A stretch of 64,000 bases of DNA. Origin: Ananas comosus (Eukaryota > Streptophyta > Magnoliopsida > Poales > Bromeliaceae). The translations under genes and the position numbers were made by a program. The stretch lies in contig NC_033631.1 in NCBI RefSeq assembly GCF_001540865.1, positions 1,405,532-1,469,531 of the forward strand, in the 5' to 3' direction. Shown piece by piece: positions 35,224-48,462 of this stretch (the first letter of the stretch is position 1; every line of letters starts with the position of its first letter). The notes under the pieces are model-generated. The model saw only the letters and a program-made list of their open reading frames with translations, searched no databases and was not told the DNA's origin.

Positions 35224-37660
35224 TTGAAAAAAATAAAAAAAAAAGAAAAAATAAAAAAATAAATGAAAAAGAGGCTAAGACTTAGTTTGGTATTGAGATC
35301 TATCTAACGCTAGCTATTAGATAAAATGGAGTTGAGAAAAAAGCATATAGGAATATGCTTCTGTGTTCTCCGGTGGGACCGCAGAAAATATATCGTAACC
35401 GACTTATCGCGATATGCGGAACATAATATTACTTACGAAAACAAGCAGGGTATTTTCCCATCGTCGTTTCTCACCGCATGTAACGCAATCTCCCCGCAAT
35501 CTCAAACGAAGCCTAAAGAAAAAATGGCAGCTGCTATAGTAAAATATAAGACTGAAAGTATTAAAAAAAATAAAAAAAAATAAAAAAATAAAAACAAAAT
35601 TATAAGAATAGTAAATTATTATTTAGTAGTAGTAAAAATATATAAAAAAAAAAAGTTAAAGAAGAACCAGCAAGAGCAACAACATTAATAAAGTCATTAA
35701 AAACAACACAAATAATAATAACAATAGAAGAAAAGGAATAATAAGTATACTAATAGAGCAAAAAGTATATTTCCTGTCTCATTTTGTTGTTCATTTGCAA
35801 ATGCTTTTCTTTTCAGACAACTACAGAGTGGAAAAGAGAGAGGCAAAAAGCCTCCTAGGCAAGAGGAATAAGTGAGTTTTTATTATTATAGCGATCGATA
35901 GGCATGTGAAATGAGAGTGAAATTAAAACTCAAAACCGTAATGCGGTGAGAGAGAGAGAGAGAGAAAAAAAGCGGAAAAGAGAAAATGGGCAAATTACAA
36001 AATCAAAAGGTTTCTTGTTCCTCCTACGGGATGCGACGATGGCGGGTCAGAGAAGCAGGATACGTAATAGAATTGGGCGAATTCGAAATTATTCTATACA
36101 CAATGCACTACTAGCAATAGAAAATAAAAGTTTAGATCTTAAAAGTTATTATTTGAGCATATTGAATTAATTGTTGGTGAAAACTCAAAATTTTGAGTTT
36201 GAATTTATTTTATTTGCACTTTGATATTTTATTGTTTATTATTTATTATTTATTATTTTATTTATTTATTACTTTATTTATTTTATTTTATTTTAATGGA
36301 ATATTTTTCGTTCCGTTTCTTTCGCATTACGTTGGGCGGGTTCCGCTTCTTTCTTGTAAGAGAAAAAGCGTAAAATCCTCTTTTCCTTTTTAGGTCATTT
36401 TCTTTTTTCTTCTTGCTCAAGATAGAGCAGGCAGGCAGTAAAGATTTTTGATCATTGGTTAATTTCTATCCATTTATTCATTTATCTTTCATTTTTGAAC
36501 ATTCCCTTTATCCACTGGGTGTTGAGAATTTCTATCAACCTCCTTCACGATCGTGCTCGTAGGAGGAGAAATTCCGGTCGTACCTTCGGGTGCTATTTCC
36601 GATTAATCCCGCACGTAAGGACATGAATACGTCTTAGGACAGTGCCTCGCACGCTTCCGGATAAGATCAAGTCTTTATTGGAATATTTGCGTCATCTGTA
36701 AGTTTGATTTATTTATTTTTATCACAAAATTAGTTAGATTTTAATCACAATCGAATTTTCGTTGCGGTATTTGTTCTAACATTAATATTATATCTAATAT
36801 TAAATTTAGTTAGTCAACATTAGTCTTATATTAGCATTTATATACTTTCATGAGTTGTATATAGTTATTTCGACTTAAATTGAATGAGACATACAATTAT
36901 GATGAACTTTATATATATTACAAATCTTAAAACATTCTAAAAAGCCAACATTAGTTCAAAAAAACAAACTGGTGCTAAATCCGGACACGGTATACTCGTA
37001 TTCAACGAACATATTATTTGATTTTAATTTTCCTATTGATTCATAAATTTTTATTTTTAAGCTCCCAATTGATATTAAGTGTATCAAGTCAACAAAAATA
37101 TACTAGATACACACACGTACTTGAACTATATATAAACAATCCTTGCATTGTTTTAATATTGATTTTTTTCGAACGCATGACATGTGTGATCATCCAGGGA
37201 AGTTTCTAATGAAAACACATACATTACGTATAGTTCCTCTTCTTTTTTTTTTATTTTAACCTTTTGTATTATATATTGGTAGTTAATCTATGGAGTTGCA
37301 CGTGTGGGGGAAATGGTGACATGGTGGTCTACTTGCTTTTAGTATTCACATTTATTTATGTATAGAAATTATATATCTGCTTTGATGATCATCATAAGAT
37401 TAAGTTCAATCCATGCATCATTACTTTGATAGTTAAGGAAATAATTTTCAGCTATAAATGCTTGTTTTATTTACTTAATTTACTGTTCATTAAGTTCGAC
37501 TGAAATTTAGTTTTACATAATATATGACTTGTAATATCTTGTGTGATAGCAAAATCAATTATAAGAGAGGGAGATAGAGAATAATAAAAAATTTAATTAA
37601 TGACTCTTTTGTTTGCTCTCTTGTACACAAGTGCAAAAAAAATATAAAAAGTGGGAGAAC
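35224..37660. other. Gene-poor AT-rich region with two GC-richer islands
   Basis: No intact coding region. Islands at 35340-35520 and 36530-36700 (the latter with 'cgtgctcgtaggagg' and 'cgcacgcttccgg') look like fragments of larger retroelements or old exons, but I could not assign them. (GA)n lies at 35949-35965. Confidence 0.35.
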
Positions 37661-37663
37661 TTA

Positions 37664-38459
37664 GGGCGTGTTTGGTTCGCTTCTTTTTCACCATGGAATC
37701 GGAATGGGAGTGAGTGAATCCGTTTATGGGTGTTTGGTACGTGGGAGTTCCATTCCGATTCTGATTCCCGAGTGGAATGGAAATCGCTCAATCACCCTTT
37801 TTTCAATCCGGCCTAGAAGGCCGGATTAGAAGTTGAATCCGGGCGGCAGGCGGAATAGATATTTATTTGGATTAAATTTATTTTTTCAACTTTTTTAATT
37901 AAAATATGAGTTAAAATTTAAAAATTAAATATATAATTTTAAATTTTAATTTGAACGTAAATTAAAAATTAAAATTTAATCAAGTATTTCGAATCTAACT
38001 TATGAATTTGAATTTAAATTAAATTTTAATTTATATAAAGTTTATTCAATTTTTTTTTCAAACTTAAATTAAATTTATGAATTCAAATTAAATTTTAAAT
38101 TATAATTTTAAATTTGAATTTGAATAAATCAAAATTTAGTTTCATATTTTGAATTATCCATTCAACTTCAAAGTTTAATTTTTTTAAAAAAATAGATTTA
38201 AAATTTTGACATTATTTCAAAATTTTGATGTAAATTTTATATAAATTNATTAATATATTATAAAGATAATGTTAGTATATTCATTTGATTACGTTTTTAT
38301 ATCCATCTGAACCAAACACCAACAATGGAAATGATTTATTCCGATTCCGATTCAGGTGATGAACTAAACAGAATTAGGTAATGAGTCATTCCGATTCCGA
38401 TTCCAGCTTATTTTGATTCCGATTCCGATTCCGACTCCGACTTCGAACCAAACACGCCC
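37664..38459. mobile_element. Foldback element with GGGCGTGTTTGGTTCG termini
   Basis: The left end gggcgtgtttggttcg is the exact complement of the right end cgaaccaaacacgccc. Subterminal 'ccgattccgattc' repeats occur on the right and 'gaatcggaatgg' on the left. About 796 bp, AT-rich interior with one N at 38248, no coding capacity. A decayed relative is at 11954-12480. The target duplication is unclear. Confidence 0.8.
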
Positions 38460-39415
38460 AACATTGACTTAGTTTCAAAACGTTGACTTTCTATTAAACA
38501 AATAACAGTAAAAAATAATTTTCACTCCGTAAAATGTACCAAAAAATATTTTTCGGCTTGAAAAGTTTTTTTTGTATACTTGTTTAGTTGTAAAAAAAAA
38601 TTTCAAAAAATTATTTTTACAGATTTGAAGAAAATAGGGCATTTTCGTCTTCTATCAATTTTTGGCAGAAAATAAAAATTCAAGCTGCGTAAAATTTTTT
38701 TCATTTATTTTTTTTTTACCAAACCAAACAAATATAAATTTTATTCTTTCAACCAAACAAATGTTGATGAAAAATTTCTTTTTTGTATCAATTTTTTTTT
38801 TTCATGAAAAATTGATTTCATGATTTTACGTACAACCAAACACCAAGCTTGAATTAAGTTTTAGATGATCAAAACATAGCTTGTGGAGAAAATGAGACTA
38901 ATAATTATTGCCTCTTATATATGTTGGGTTTGGGTTAGGGTGGGTTCTAGGGTGAGCTTGGGGATATATAGATGCCTATTATCATCTTAAAAAATAAAAA
39001 TATATAAAAAATTGTAAAACTATTACTTTGTGATGAGCAATTAATTTATTTTGGTAAGTTAGGGTTGTCATTGTCAAATAACCCAAATCCAGCTTAAAAG
39101 CTTAAACCACTAATTAGGTAAAGACATCTTTCACATTAAAATCACATCCAATATAGAATTATAATTTCTAACACGTTTTAACATGTGGTAGGCACTATTA
39201 GCATGGACCCAATAAAATCACATGAGAACCACATATTAATTAATACACAACTAACACATTTGGCGCAAACAAAATACACATATTAGGCTCCATAAGCAAG
39301 CTACACAAACATAGTTCACAAATTTGATGAGCACACAACTAGCATGTGTCGACCCTTGAAATGGTCAAAAATTAAAAGGTTAATATATAGATCATGATTT
39401 TATTTTGTATCGAAT
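38460..39415. other. AT-rich intergenic DNA
   Basis: Nothing recognisable beyond T/A-rich tracts; no supported open frame. Confidence 0.35.
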
Positions 39416-39950
39416 ATGAGGAGCAGGACTTGTATGTTATTAGAAGCACGGAGGCCTCCATGCTCCTAAACTGTTTTCGATAAATAGAATCCGTTAAATT
39501 TGATTTAGTGTATTTGAAGTATCTAAAAAATAAAGTTGTAATTTTTCAATATCGATCATTTATGCAGTAATCAAAAGAACTCAAAATGAACGATTAAAAA
39601 TAAAAATCTTATAAAAAGTTATGATGTAGCACTAAAAACTTTGATAAGAGATATTAATCTTGCTATAGATAGTATAAAAAATTTTCTATCAAAATTTTAT
39701 CTAATTTGAATACTTTTGCACTGTTAAACTTGCAAACCGACACATCAACTATTAAAAAATATTGATTATGAACACTTTCGATCATTAGGTAAATGATATT
39801 AAAAAATTATAAAAAATTATTTTTTAGATACTTCAAATACGCTAAACCAAGTCTACGGAGTTGATCGTTGATTTAAAAATAAAATTATCGAAAACAGCTT
39901 AGCAGTACGAAGACCTCCGTACTCCTGATATTGCATGAGTCCTACTCCTA
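39416..39950. mobile_element. Foldback element, family E, copy 1
   Basis: About 60 bp of inverted termini: left 'aggagcaggact...gcacggaggcctcc...ctgttttcgat', right the complement 'atcgaaaacagc...gacctccgtactcct...gtcctactcct'. The interior matches the element ending at 52400 ('gatattaatcttgc', 'aaattttctatcaaaatttt'). Confidence 0.75.
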
Positions 39951-40980
39951 ATATAAGACTATTATAAAGAAACTTTTCAACTCTAGCTTTATAGTATGTA
40001 GCATTCAATATTTAATAAAGTTTGGAAGTCCAAAAATATGCGCACATAACATGCATGCATTGTTGAACCGCACTCATGATCGAACTAGGGGCCGTTTGGA
40101 TGCATGGAGTTAGAGAGCAAGGAACTTATAAATTTCTCAAACTCAATTTTGGCCCCAACCGCAATGAAGTCGAAAAGCCGACTTCTGAACAATCGTGCGC
40201 AGGAGTTTGAATGAACCTCTAACTCGGGTGCTGAAATAAATACCGATACCTATGATTTTTTCGAAGTTACAAGTTCAATCTCCGTGATTGACAAAACGAA
40301 ACGGTAGACGTCTATGAACGTTGACATTTTAAGTATATATATATATATATATATATATTTTATTTTAAAGGACAGGTCCAATCACAAATTAAATTGTTAG
40401 ATAGTAAAGTATGCTTTTTGAAAATTCAATAGATTATTATTATTTTATGTACATAAATAGTGAGTGTTACATCAAAACTTCGGCGTGGGCAGTGGGAGTA
40501 GAACGCTTGCCGAATGTATAAATTCATTTTATACACCGCATTATTAAATAATCTCCAAAAAGTTTTAAAATTAAAATCTAACTTATTAGATTTGTAGGAT
40601 CATTAACATTAGTTATAAATTCTTAAAGCTGAAGCTATTGAAATGTATAACCAATCGATTGTGATTCAGTCCAAATCAATATTTTAAATATGTTCCCTCA
40701 AACTAACTAGATATACATATAAAAAGATATATATATATATATATAAAATTATAAACTTCAAATACTTATTTCTCCGAGAATTATAAGATAAATTCATAGC
40801 AGATTTTTTTTTTTCAAATCTTATTATTTTTTATGAAAGGTCCGATTAATTTTATAATATATAAATAAATATAGTAGTACGGATACACCTAATCTAAGTC
40901 CAAGCAATAATTTCCCACTCCTTTTCTCCCGGTTGGAATTTGCGGCAAGGTGAAGTGGATGCGCGGGGATCTAATCTATA
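39951..40980. other. Intergenic DNA with (TA)n tracts
   Basis: (TA)n at about 40337-40360 and 40725-40745. A segment near 40500-40610 ('tacaccgcattatta', 'aaattaaaatctaactta') recurs at 41695-41780, and 40875-40960 resembles 42370-42470, so these are further dispersed repeats of unknown class. Confidence 0.45.
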
Positions 40981-41295
40981 TTTATGGATGTATCTATCAT
41001 GCATGTGAGTAGAGATGCTAATATATATTTCTAGACATATCTATTATGCACGTGAATGAGAATACGTGTTAATACATATTTCTCGGCATATTCATTATGC
41101 ACGTGAGTGGAGGTGTAATATATATATCTTGCCTATCCATCTTGCACGTAAGTCAGAAATATTATTATATATTTCTCAGTCCAATTCATCATACACGTCA
41201 GTAAATATGTTAATATGTTTTTCTAGGCCTAATCAACAATGCACACAAGTGATGGTGTTAATATATTTCTGGACTCGTTTTCATACTATTCATTA

Positions 41296-41300
<5 letters not shown>
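40980..41300 (+). repeat. Degenerate minisatellite, unit about 49 bp
   Basis: Units start with variants of 'tattatgcacgtgagt' near 40996, 41043, 41094, 41141, 41190, 41240 and 41290, each followed by 'ttaatatatatttct'. A further unit start is seen at 41566, beyond the inserted TA tract and element. Confidence 0.75.
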
Positions 41301-41341
<41 letters not shown>

Positions 41342-41364
41342 NATATATATATATATATATATAT
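41299..41364. repeat. (TA)n microsatellite with one N
   Basis: About 66 bp of TA with an N at 41342, splitting the minisatellite. Confidence 0.9.
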
Positions 41365-41560
41365 TCGAGCTTTTCGAGCTTTTTGAGCCTAATTCGAACG
41401 AGCCGAGTAATACTCAAGCTCGGCTTAAAATGAATTTCGAGCCTTTTATTTTGTTCAAGCTCGGCTCATTTAATTTCGAATCGAGCTCGAGCGAGCCGAA
41501 TATCGAGCCGAACACGAGTCGAACGCGAGCCGGCTCGCTCGTTTGCCAGCCCTACCGTTT
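41365..41560. mobile_element. GAGCTCGGCTCG-type repeat element (family F), copy 1
   Basis: A GC-rich patch of repeated 'gagccgag', 'gagctcg' and 'cggctc' words, ending 'ccagccctacc'. It is bordered by (TA)n on the left. The same kind of element is at 59466-59925. Confidence 0.6.
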
Positions 41561-42013
41561 ATATACATTACGCACATGAGTAGGGAATAGGGATGTTAAT
41601 AGAACTCTGATGTCGGCAACACGCGTCCCAAGTTGCCGCCCATTACCGACACGTGGCATTTCCTCATCTATTGAAAAATTATTTCCTGCACCCAGCGTAT
41701 AAAAGCATTTTTGTACACCACATTATTAATTAAAGATCTTTAAAAATATTTTGAAATTAAAATCTAACTTAAGTACTAGATGTATATATAAAATATCTCA
41801 CAAAACAAGCTAAGTTAGAAATTTGAAACCCATGGCCAATTATATTAGTCAACCATATGATTGGTTTTTTTTTTTCTTTATCATTGATTATTAAGTTTAT
41901 AAGATAATTAACTTCACAATAGTTAATTTTTTATAATATCTTGTTATATTTTATTTATAAGAAATTTAAATAATATAAATCACATATATTGAATAATATT
42001 TTAATTTCAAAAA

Positions 42014-42345
42014 GGGATTAAATTTCAAATACCATTCCTGTGATTTTGTACTTTCTCATTTTTGTATCTTGTGATTTAATTTTTCTCTTTACGTCAGCTC
42101 CTCCATTAATATTTCGTTAAATTATATGCAAGAAATTTCAGATACCCTATCTAGGTTTATCGAATATTTACTTTAGTACCATTTAGTTTTAATTTTGTCA
42201 CTAATTTAACGAAAAAAATTAGTAGAATGGATGATAAAAAGAGAAAAATAAAACTACAAATTATATACTAAATTAATACACTTTAAACTACAAAGTACTA
42301 AAGTGAGAACGAGAGAAATCACGGTGTGGTATTTGAAGTTTTCCC
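42014..42345. mobile_element. Foldback MITE, family A, copy 6
   Basis: Ends GGGATTAAATTTCAAATACC and GGTATTTGAAGTTTTCCC; family core present ('atatttcgttaaattatat'). Flanks tttcaaaaa and ttaaaaaaa agree at 7 of 9. Confidence 0.8.
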
Positions 42346-42719
42346 TTAAAAAAAATACATTTTTAATGTAATACGAAATGGATACACCAGGTGCATGGGG
42401 GACCAACCGGGCCCTCGCAGTTCCCGCTCTTTTCTCCCCGTTTGGATTTGCTGCTGTAGGGTGATGTGGATTGCGACAGCGACATCCAATAGGGAAGGGG
42501 GATCATGACATGTGGAGGAAAACGATTGGCTGCACGGAAACGAAAGAGACATCTCACCAAACGGCTAATAACCACTTATTTTTGACACTTGAAACGTGGT
42601 CAAACTAATTAGTCAAAATTGATGGAACCTTTTAAGATTTTTTTTTTTTTTTCCTTTAGGATATTTTTTAGTTCACCTATTCTAAACTATGAAATCAGAA
42701 TAAAATTTATTGATTCTCA

Positions 42720-43232
42720 CACTACAATAAAATTAGGTTATAGAGACACATATTTGGGACACTTTTGAGTAAGTGTCCCATTTATGCTAAAACTTAAAAA
42801 CACATCTACTAATGCCTAAATATAAAGCCCAATCCAACCAAAAATAAAAGATTACTCTACTCAACCCACCACACCCAGTCTATTTGGCCCGATTACAAAC
42901 AGAAAAGAAAAAAAAAGAAAAATCAATTACCATCTTTTCTTCTCTCTTCACTCAATCCACTGAAATTCTAGACGAAGACCCTTTACTATCGTCCTTTTCC
43001 GCCACCGCAGCCAACGAGATAGAGTTTCGGCGGTTGCTAAATGTTTAAATAAGTGTTGGTAAATTAGTAGCACTCCTTTAGGTTATAGCGACACTCTTTA
43101 ACTGCCACTATATACCTAGCGACCCCACATATAGCAACACTTTTTAAAAATGTCGGTAATTTTAGCTAGCAGCACTTTTTTGACATGTACCTACATTTAA
43201 AAGTGTTGCTATAGACCGTTTTTGTTGTAGTG
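42720..43232. mobile_element. Non-autonomous CACTA element, copy 1
   Basis: Ends CACTACAATAAAA and TTTTTGTTGTAGTG, flanked by the 3-bp duplication tca (42717-42719, 43233-43235), as in the CACTA/CMC superfamily. 513 bp without a transposase. The subterminal part carries repeated 'agcgacac'/'agcaacac' words. A short GC-richer segment (about 42960-43040) may be captured sequence. Confidence 0.9.
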
Positions 43233-44520
43233 TCATAGTTATTATTTGTTTTATTGGAATTTGATTTCGGTTTTTATTCTACTCTAGAATGGGAATATGA
43301 CCGAATTCATTTATGGCTCAATTCAGCCTTAATCCCAAATTGGTCCAAACCAAAGAAAACTATTCAAAATTTTATTTCACCAACATCTACCTCCTCTTTT
43401 TTTTTATCATTTTTCTCTCTCTTAATCAAATCCTCTCTCAAAAATTTAAAATTTTCATTTCAATTTCCATTTAAATAATGAACCAAATATTTTTTGATGT
43501 TTCGTCATTTCATTTTCCATTACAAAACAATCCAATTTCATTTTTCATTCTTATTCCAATTATGAACCAAACATGTATGTCCTTAATGTAATTGCTTTTT
43601 CCAGCGAACATCTAGTTAAATACACAAAAACACATGTATGTGTGTTGGATTGTAAGTAGTGGATGATAAATCAAGTGATAAATTTAAATTTTTAAAAGTT
43701 TAGAATATAAATTACAATTTCAATAGAGTTTAGATGATTTTCGTTTTTTTTCAAGCCTAAATTGGGCTTATAAAGGTTCTCCGGTTCGCCCAAATTAAAA
43801 TCTATTCTCAGGCATGCTCCGTTCTTGGGGTTTAGGGTTTAAGTTACTATAGTTTGATAATTTTCTGTAGAATTTTTTTTTATTTTTATTTTAAGGCATT
43901 AAAAAGAAAATTTCGGGAATGAGGTCCATATTTTGCTTTTTTAGGCCCTCATATGTTGAGGCCATTAAGGGCCCATTTGACTATACTTTTGTTTTAACTT
44001 CAAGAGCATTTCACAAAAATAATAAAAATCTAGAGCTTTTGTTGTAATGAAAGGGGAAAAAACTTTTTCGAGGCCTTAGAGTAGAATTACCAATTTGATT
44101 ATTTTGATCTACTATAGGAAAAAGCTAAAAAGGATATTAATAAGCAGTGAAAAGTATACATTAATATTAATTGTGCATTAATTGTAATACTAAACATAAA
44201 CAAGTGCCAACGCGCGTCATAACTCTTTTCATATCCTCCCACATAAGGATTGTTAGCTACTTATTATTAGGTAAACTATATAGGTCCAATTTTCTGTCCC
44301 GAGATAATCGGTCCAAAAAATTAATAAATTGAGTGGGGTTGCGATCCACAATAAACCTAATGGTAAGAGATTCAATAATAAACCTTACGTCCAGATAGGT
44401 CGAGTCAGGTCGAAATTCCTTGAGTGCTAAAATTAAGCCTTTAAGTGCGACGGATACGTCCTTTCTATCAGTACGTGTTTTTGAGATAGTTTATTAGTGC
44501 TTACAATTCATAAGGATAGC
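43233..44520. other. AT-rich intergenic DNA
   Basis: No intact gene. The frame at 43254-43478 is low-complexity and not supported. A TIR-like 'gggcccatttgac' occurs near 43969, without a clear partner. Confidence 0.35.
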
Positions 44521-44539
44521 CAGATAATAGTTTTGATTG

Positions 44540-44705
44540 TCGCTCTATGTCCATCAAATATGTGCTGTACCATGAAGTTTTGGCTTTGCAATCCTAAATT
44601 TTTTGGTTTTTAGTAGCCTACAGGTATCAATGAAAATATGTCTCTAGACTAAACCCAGCCAGTCGAAATATAGTCTGTAGTCTATGTCGCCATGAAACTC
44701 CTTGA
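44540..44705 (-). pseudogene. Ty3/gypsy gag fragment (dead)
   Basis: The minus-strand frame gives EFHGDIDYRLYFDWLGLV, a stop, a basic KFRIAKPKLHGTAHI segment, another stop, then W. This order (F-G-D-D-W-L ... K-K-L-G-A-W) is that of the retrotransposon gag domain of plant gypsy elements. Several in-frame stops show it is dead. I see no adjoining polymerase. Confidence 0.55.
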
Positions 44706-44995
44706 CAAAATCTATATATAGCTCTTTGGTTATCTCCAGGTTTGGTATAAGATGTGCTAATTTGGGCTTGCTGTGAACTCTTTTGAATTGATTGTGGTAT
44801 GGCAAGAGGTAAATTAAGATGGGAAATTTATTAAATATAAGTAAATCCTAAAAATCTAAAAGAGATTACTGAAACAAATTTATAAAAATAATAAGACTAA
44901 AATACAGAATATTCCTCTATAAATAATCGCTTTCTCACTTTATACCTTGTTTTTTCAAAACCTCTACTTTGCCTTATTAAAATTTGAAGTGGTAG

Positions 44996-45163
44996 ACCGA
45001 CCGTCCCTAGCGCAAGTGGCAAAAGGGCTGGGTGGTTGGTAACCGAGACCCAAGTTTGAATCCTAGTTGATTCACATTTCCAGCTAAGTTTATTTCTAAA
45101 TAAAATAAACGAAGCGGGTAGCATGCTACCTTTCTCTTAAAAAAAAAAAAAATAAAAAAAAAA
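44996..45163 (+). mobile_element. tRNA-derived SINE, copy with 12-bp target duplication
   Basis: The head 'accgaccgtccctagcgcaa' resembles a tRNA 5' half with an A-box; about 45 bp later 'aagtttgaatcc' is a B-box-like element. Then comes a body with 'aataaacgaagcgggtagc' and a poly(A) tail. ttgaagtggtag flanks both sides (44984-44995, 45164-45175). Expected to be transcribed by RNA polymerase III and moved by a LINE. Confidence 0.9.
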
Positions 45164-45231
45164 TTGAAGTGGTAGCAATTACCTTAGCATTGTTATAATT
45201 TCGTTATTATTCTGTGCATAAATTATGTGGT

Positions 45232-45943
45232 TGTTGGTGCCGTAAAAAACAGTGCCATGTGGTAAAACAGTTCGAACGGCGTGAGGAAAACGATGAGAGC
45301 GAGACAAAGAGTGACACGTGGAGTACGCCTAAAACGGAAGAACAGTTTAGGTGAGAGTGACTAAAGACATGGAAGAAAGATTTCGTGGCCAGCAAGGGAT
45401 CAGCCGAAACATAACTCGAGGAAATAGGGACGTGACCGAAGAAACTTCTACGATGAGATATTAAACCAATAACGGCAGGGAGGAGAAGATATTGCTATAA
45501 ATAGAAATAATCGTGCTGTGAAAGGAGTCCTTCACACAAATAAAAGACCATAACAAATTTTAATTCCTTTTTTTGACATTTGCAGTTTTTTTTAGAGATA
45601 GTTCAGAGATTGTCTTGTTAGTTCTCTTTTTCAGAGCTTAGTTAAGAGTGTCATTAAGTAGTTCTCTAGGAGTAGATTCTATTTCTATAACAACATTTAT
45701 AATTCCGCTTTCTCGATAAATATAAACAGTTCGGCTCATTCGGCCGAGCTTGCTTTTGAGTTAATTGTGAATAATGGCGGAAGAACCCGGTTAAGCCGAT
45801 TCCTCCTCAATCGAGTTGCTTGGTTCGCTAATGATGCATTCGATTGTCATCCTAGGAGCTGACTCGTATCCCAAAGAACAACCTGACTTCGTCAATGCCT
45901 TGATTCGGTCAGCGTCGCCCTGTATTTGGTTTCTAGTCCAGCA
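45232..45943 (+). mobile_element. Possible solo LTR
   Basis: It begins TGTTGG and ends CCAGCA. A good TATA box (ctataaatag, 45495-45504) is followed by 'aataaaagacc' and a T-rich stretch. Flanks gtggt (45227-45231) and atggt (45944-45948) agree at 4 of 5. The base composition is richer in GC than its surroundings. No internal coding region lies next to it. Confidence 0.5.
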
Positions 45944-45948
45944 ATGGT

Positions 45949-48004
45949 ACAACTAAGAAAGTATTAATAAACTTATTAAATTTTAACGATGAAAAAAAAT
46001 AGTAAATAGGCGGGGATCTCTCATAATGTTACTTAATTTGGTGGGGCAAAATATAGAATTTTTATTAAAGAAAGGCATGTAAAATGGAAAAGCGGATATA
46101 TAGGGCGATTTTCTTTATTTTTTTTAGTCAAATAATAAATTTTAAAAATTTTAAAAATAAGATTTGAAATTCTAATTAATTTTCTGCTGCACCAGTTACG
46201 GGACGACGCCACTGCAGATGCCAGATAGCTCGAGGGTTGCAATCAGTGAAGCTTGGTTGGACATGAAGAGTACTGGAAAACATGCATGGATGTGATTAAA
46301 TACCAGCTTTAGAATTAGTGCATTGTCATATGTTGAATATATATCTATACTCTTATATGAATCCCCAATATCAAATAATGACGCGACAAGCTCTCATTTT
46401 TTTTATATCTTTTTAATTACTTTATTTTATTTTTTAATTATTCTTTTTTCATTTTTTTTTACCGTAAACCTCTTCACCTTTTAATAGTTCTAACTCTTCT
46501 CCTCTTCTTTAACGTCCGCCTTTTTACCTTCCAATAATCCCACCTTCTCTCTCTTTATTATTGTAATTAATTAATAATTAATTTTTTCTTCTCTATATGT
46601 CTCCATTAATTTTTTCGTTCTGCAACTTTTGCTAAATCTCTTTCACCCTCTCCCTCTCCCGTAAAAGTCGTCCGTTTTCATCAGTGTCGCATTGCGTCGA
46701 GTCCATAGAATCCGCAGATCCCGTCGTGTATTTGGTGGCATGGGGATGGCAGTGGTGGTAGAAGATAAAGATCTTGGATGCGGCGGCGGCATCGATGACG
46801 TAAGCAGAAGAGAGTGTATGGATATATAATCAACTTACTACTGATAATATATATGGTAATAATCAAGTGATCATAATTTTGCTTTTTCTTTAATATTTTT
46901 TTTTAACTACCCTCTCGATCTATTAGTTTTTTTCAATTTCTTTTATAGTTATTTAGAATTTTAGATGTATGTAAAATTATTAAACAATAAGCTGATAGAA
47001 AATATATTTTTTTTTATAAGATTTGTTTCTAGAATTAGATGTTCTTTTAACGAATTTGCATGTATGTTATAAATAATTTCTTATCCCAATTTACAATTTT
47101 ATATATACACTGAATAATTTTAAAAAATTTACTATTATACAATTAAAATCTAATTCAACAAATACAATTTAAATCATATTAAAGTTTATATATGAAAATT
47201 TTATAGCAACTTGAGCTAATTTTATTTAAATTATTTTTATTTAAATTAATTAAATTATTAATCTGGCTAATAATTTTATTTAAATTAATTTGTTATTCCT
47301 TTATTTTACGTCCCTATTTCTTTCTCTCTTTTTTTTCTTTCTTCATTACCTTACTGTATTTTTTTTGATATATGTACAATTTAAGGCTATCATCGATGAT
47401 CAACAATGAAAAACAAATCGTTTCGATAATATCTGTTCGCTGCATCGTGCGGATAACTATAATGGTAAATATTAAATAGTGTAGAGGAATTAATTTTAGG
47501 ATATAATGAAGGGTATTAGATGTGACTCGAAATTAATAATCGACTTCGGATTGGATCGGATCCGAAACCTGTTAAAAATTTTTTCTTTCTTTTTTTTTTT
47601 TTCCTAGAGGTGACAGATCGTGATTGGTTGTATCTTGAATATAGTATTCCCTTTTTTGATAGTGAAGCTTTCTCCTCCCTACTTGTGATTTTTCCTGCAA
47701 AATATTTTTCACGTAAATCTATGTGTTTTTTTATTTTATTTTTGTTTGTTATTTGATTATTTCATGTTCACCATTTTCGTTTCCGTTTGTGTCTTTGTCG
47801 TAACAAAGAGAGGGGCAATAGTTGTTGTAAAGGTGTAGTAATAGCCATGAGAGGTAACGACTCCTTATTTCTAGAGTACTTGATGAGGGTTGGAAAGTAA
47901 ATGGTTTTGGGGTTCTTTGTTAATAGGAAGAGCAATAAGAAATAAGAACAAGTGAGGAGTGAGAAGCTTTTTTTTAAAAACAAATGTATGTTAGGGTGTT
48001 AGTT
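45949..48004. other. AT-rich intergenic DNA
   Basis: Nothing supported as a gene. A GC-richer patch at 46670-46810 has only short frames. Pyrimidine-rich stretches occur near 46380-46640. Confidence 0.35.
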
Positions 48005-48175
48005 AGGAGGAAGTCTATTGCGTAACATTTACACGACATCGGCAATAACCAACCAATCATATTCTCTTTATGCGAAAAAGTATAATAAAAATATTTTTTT
48101 AATAACCATGATAGTATGAGTGAACCCAAAGAAAATAATCTGATTGATTGGAGACACCACATTAGCAGTATAATT
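48005..48175. mobile_element. Small dispersed repeat, family D, copy 2
   Basis: Starts 'gtctattgcgtaacattt', includes 'ccaaccaatcatattctct', 'aataaaaatatttttttaa' and 'gtgaacccaaag'. Matches 18449-18642 and 62797-63095. Confidence 0.65.
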
Positions 48176-48462
48176 GGGGCATTCTAGACTTTTTCGTTAA
48201 CTAGGGTTAACTAGCTAGGGTGTTAGCTGGTATAGTTGCTGCGATAAATAAAGTACGTAAATGCTACTTATACGCCCTGTATAGGAATATACATCTTACG
48301 CCCTTTAATCTTAGGATTCACAAATTTTTAATGGGTTTTAGTAGAAGAAAAAAAATTGATAAGACAAGTGAATAAATATAAGCCACGAAATATCTAGGGT
48401 GCAAGTTTTACACCTAAATCATAGGTGTACAGATAGCATTTGCTTTAACATTAAAGTGTGTA

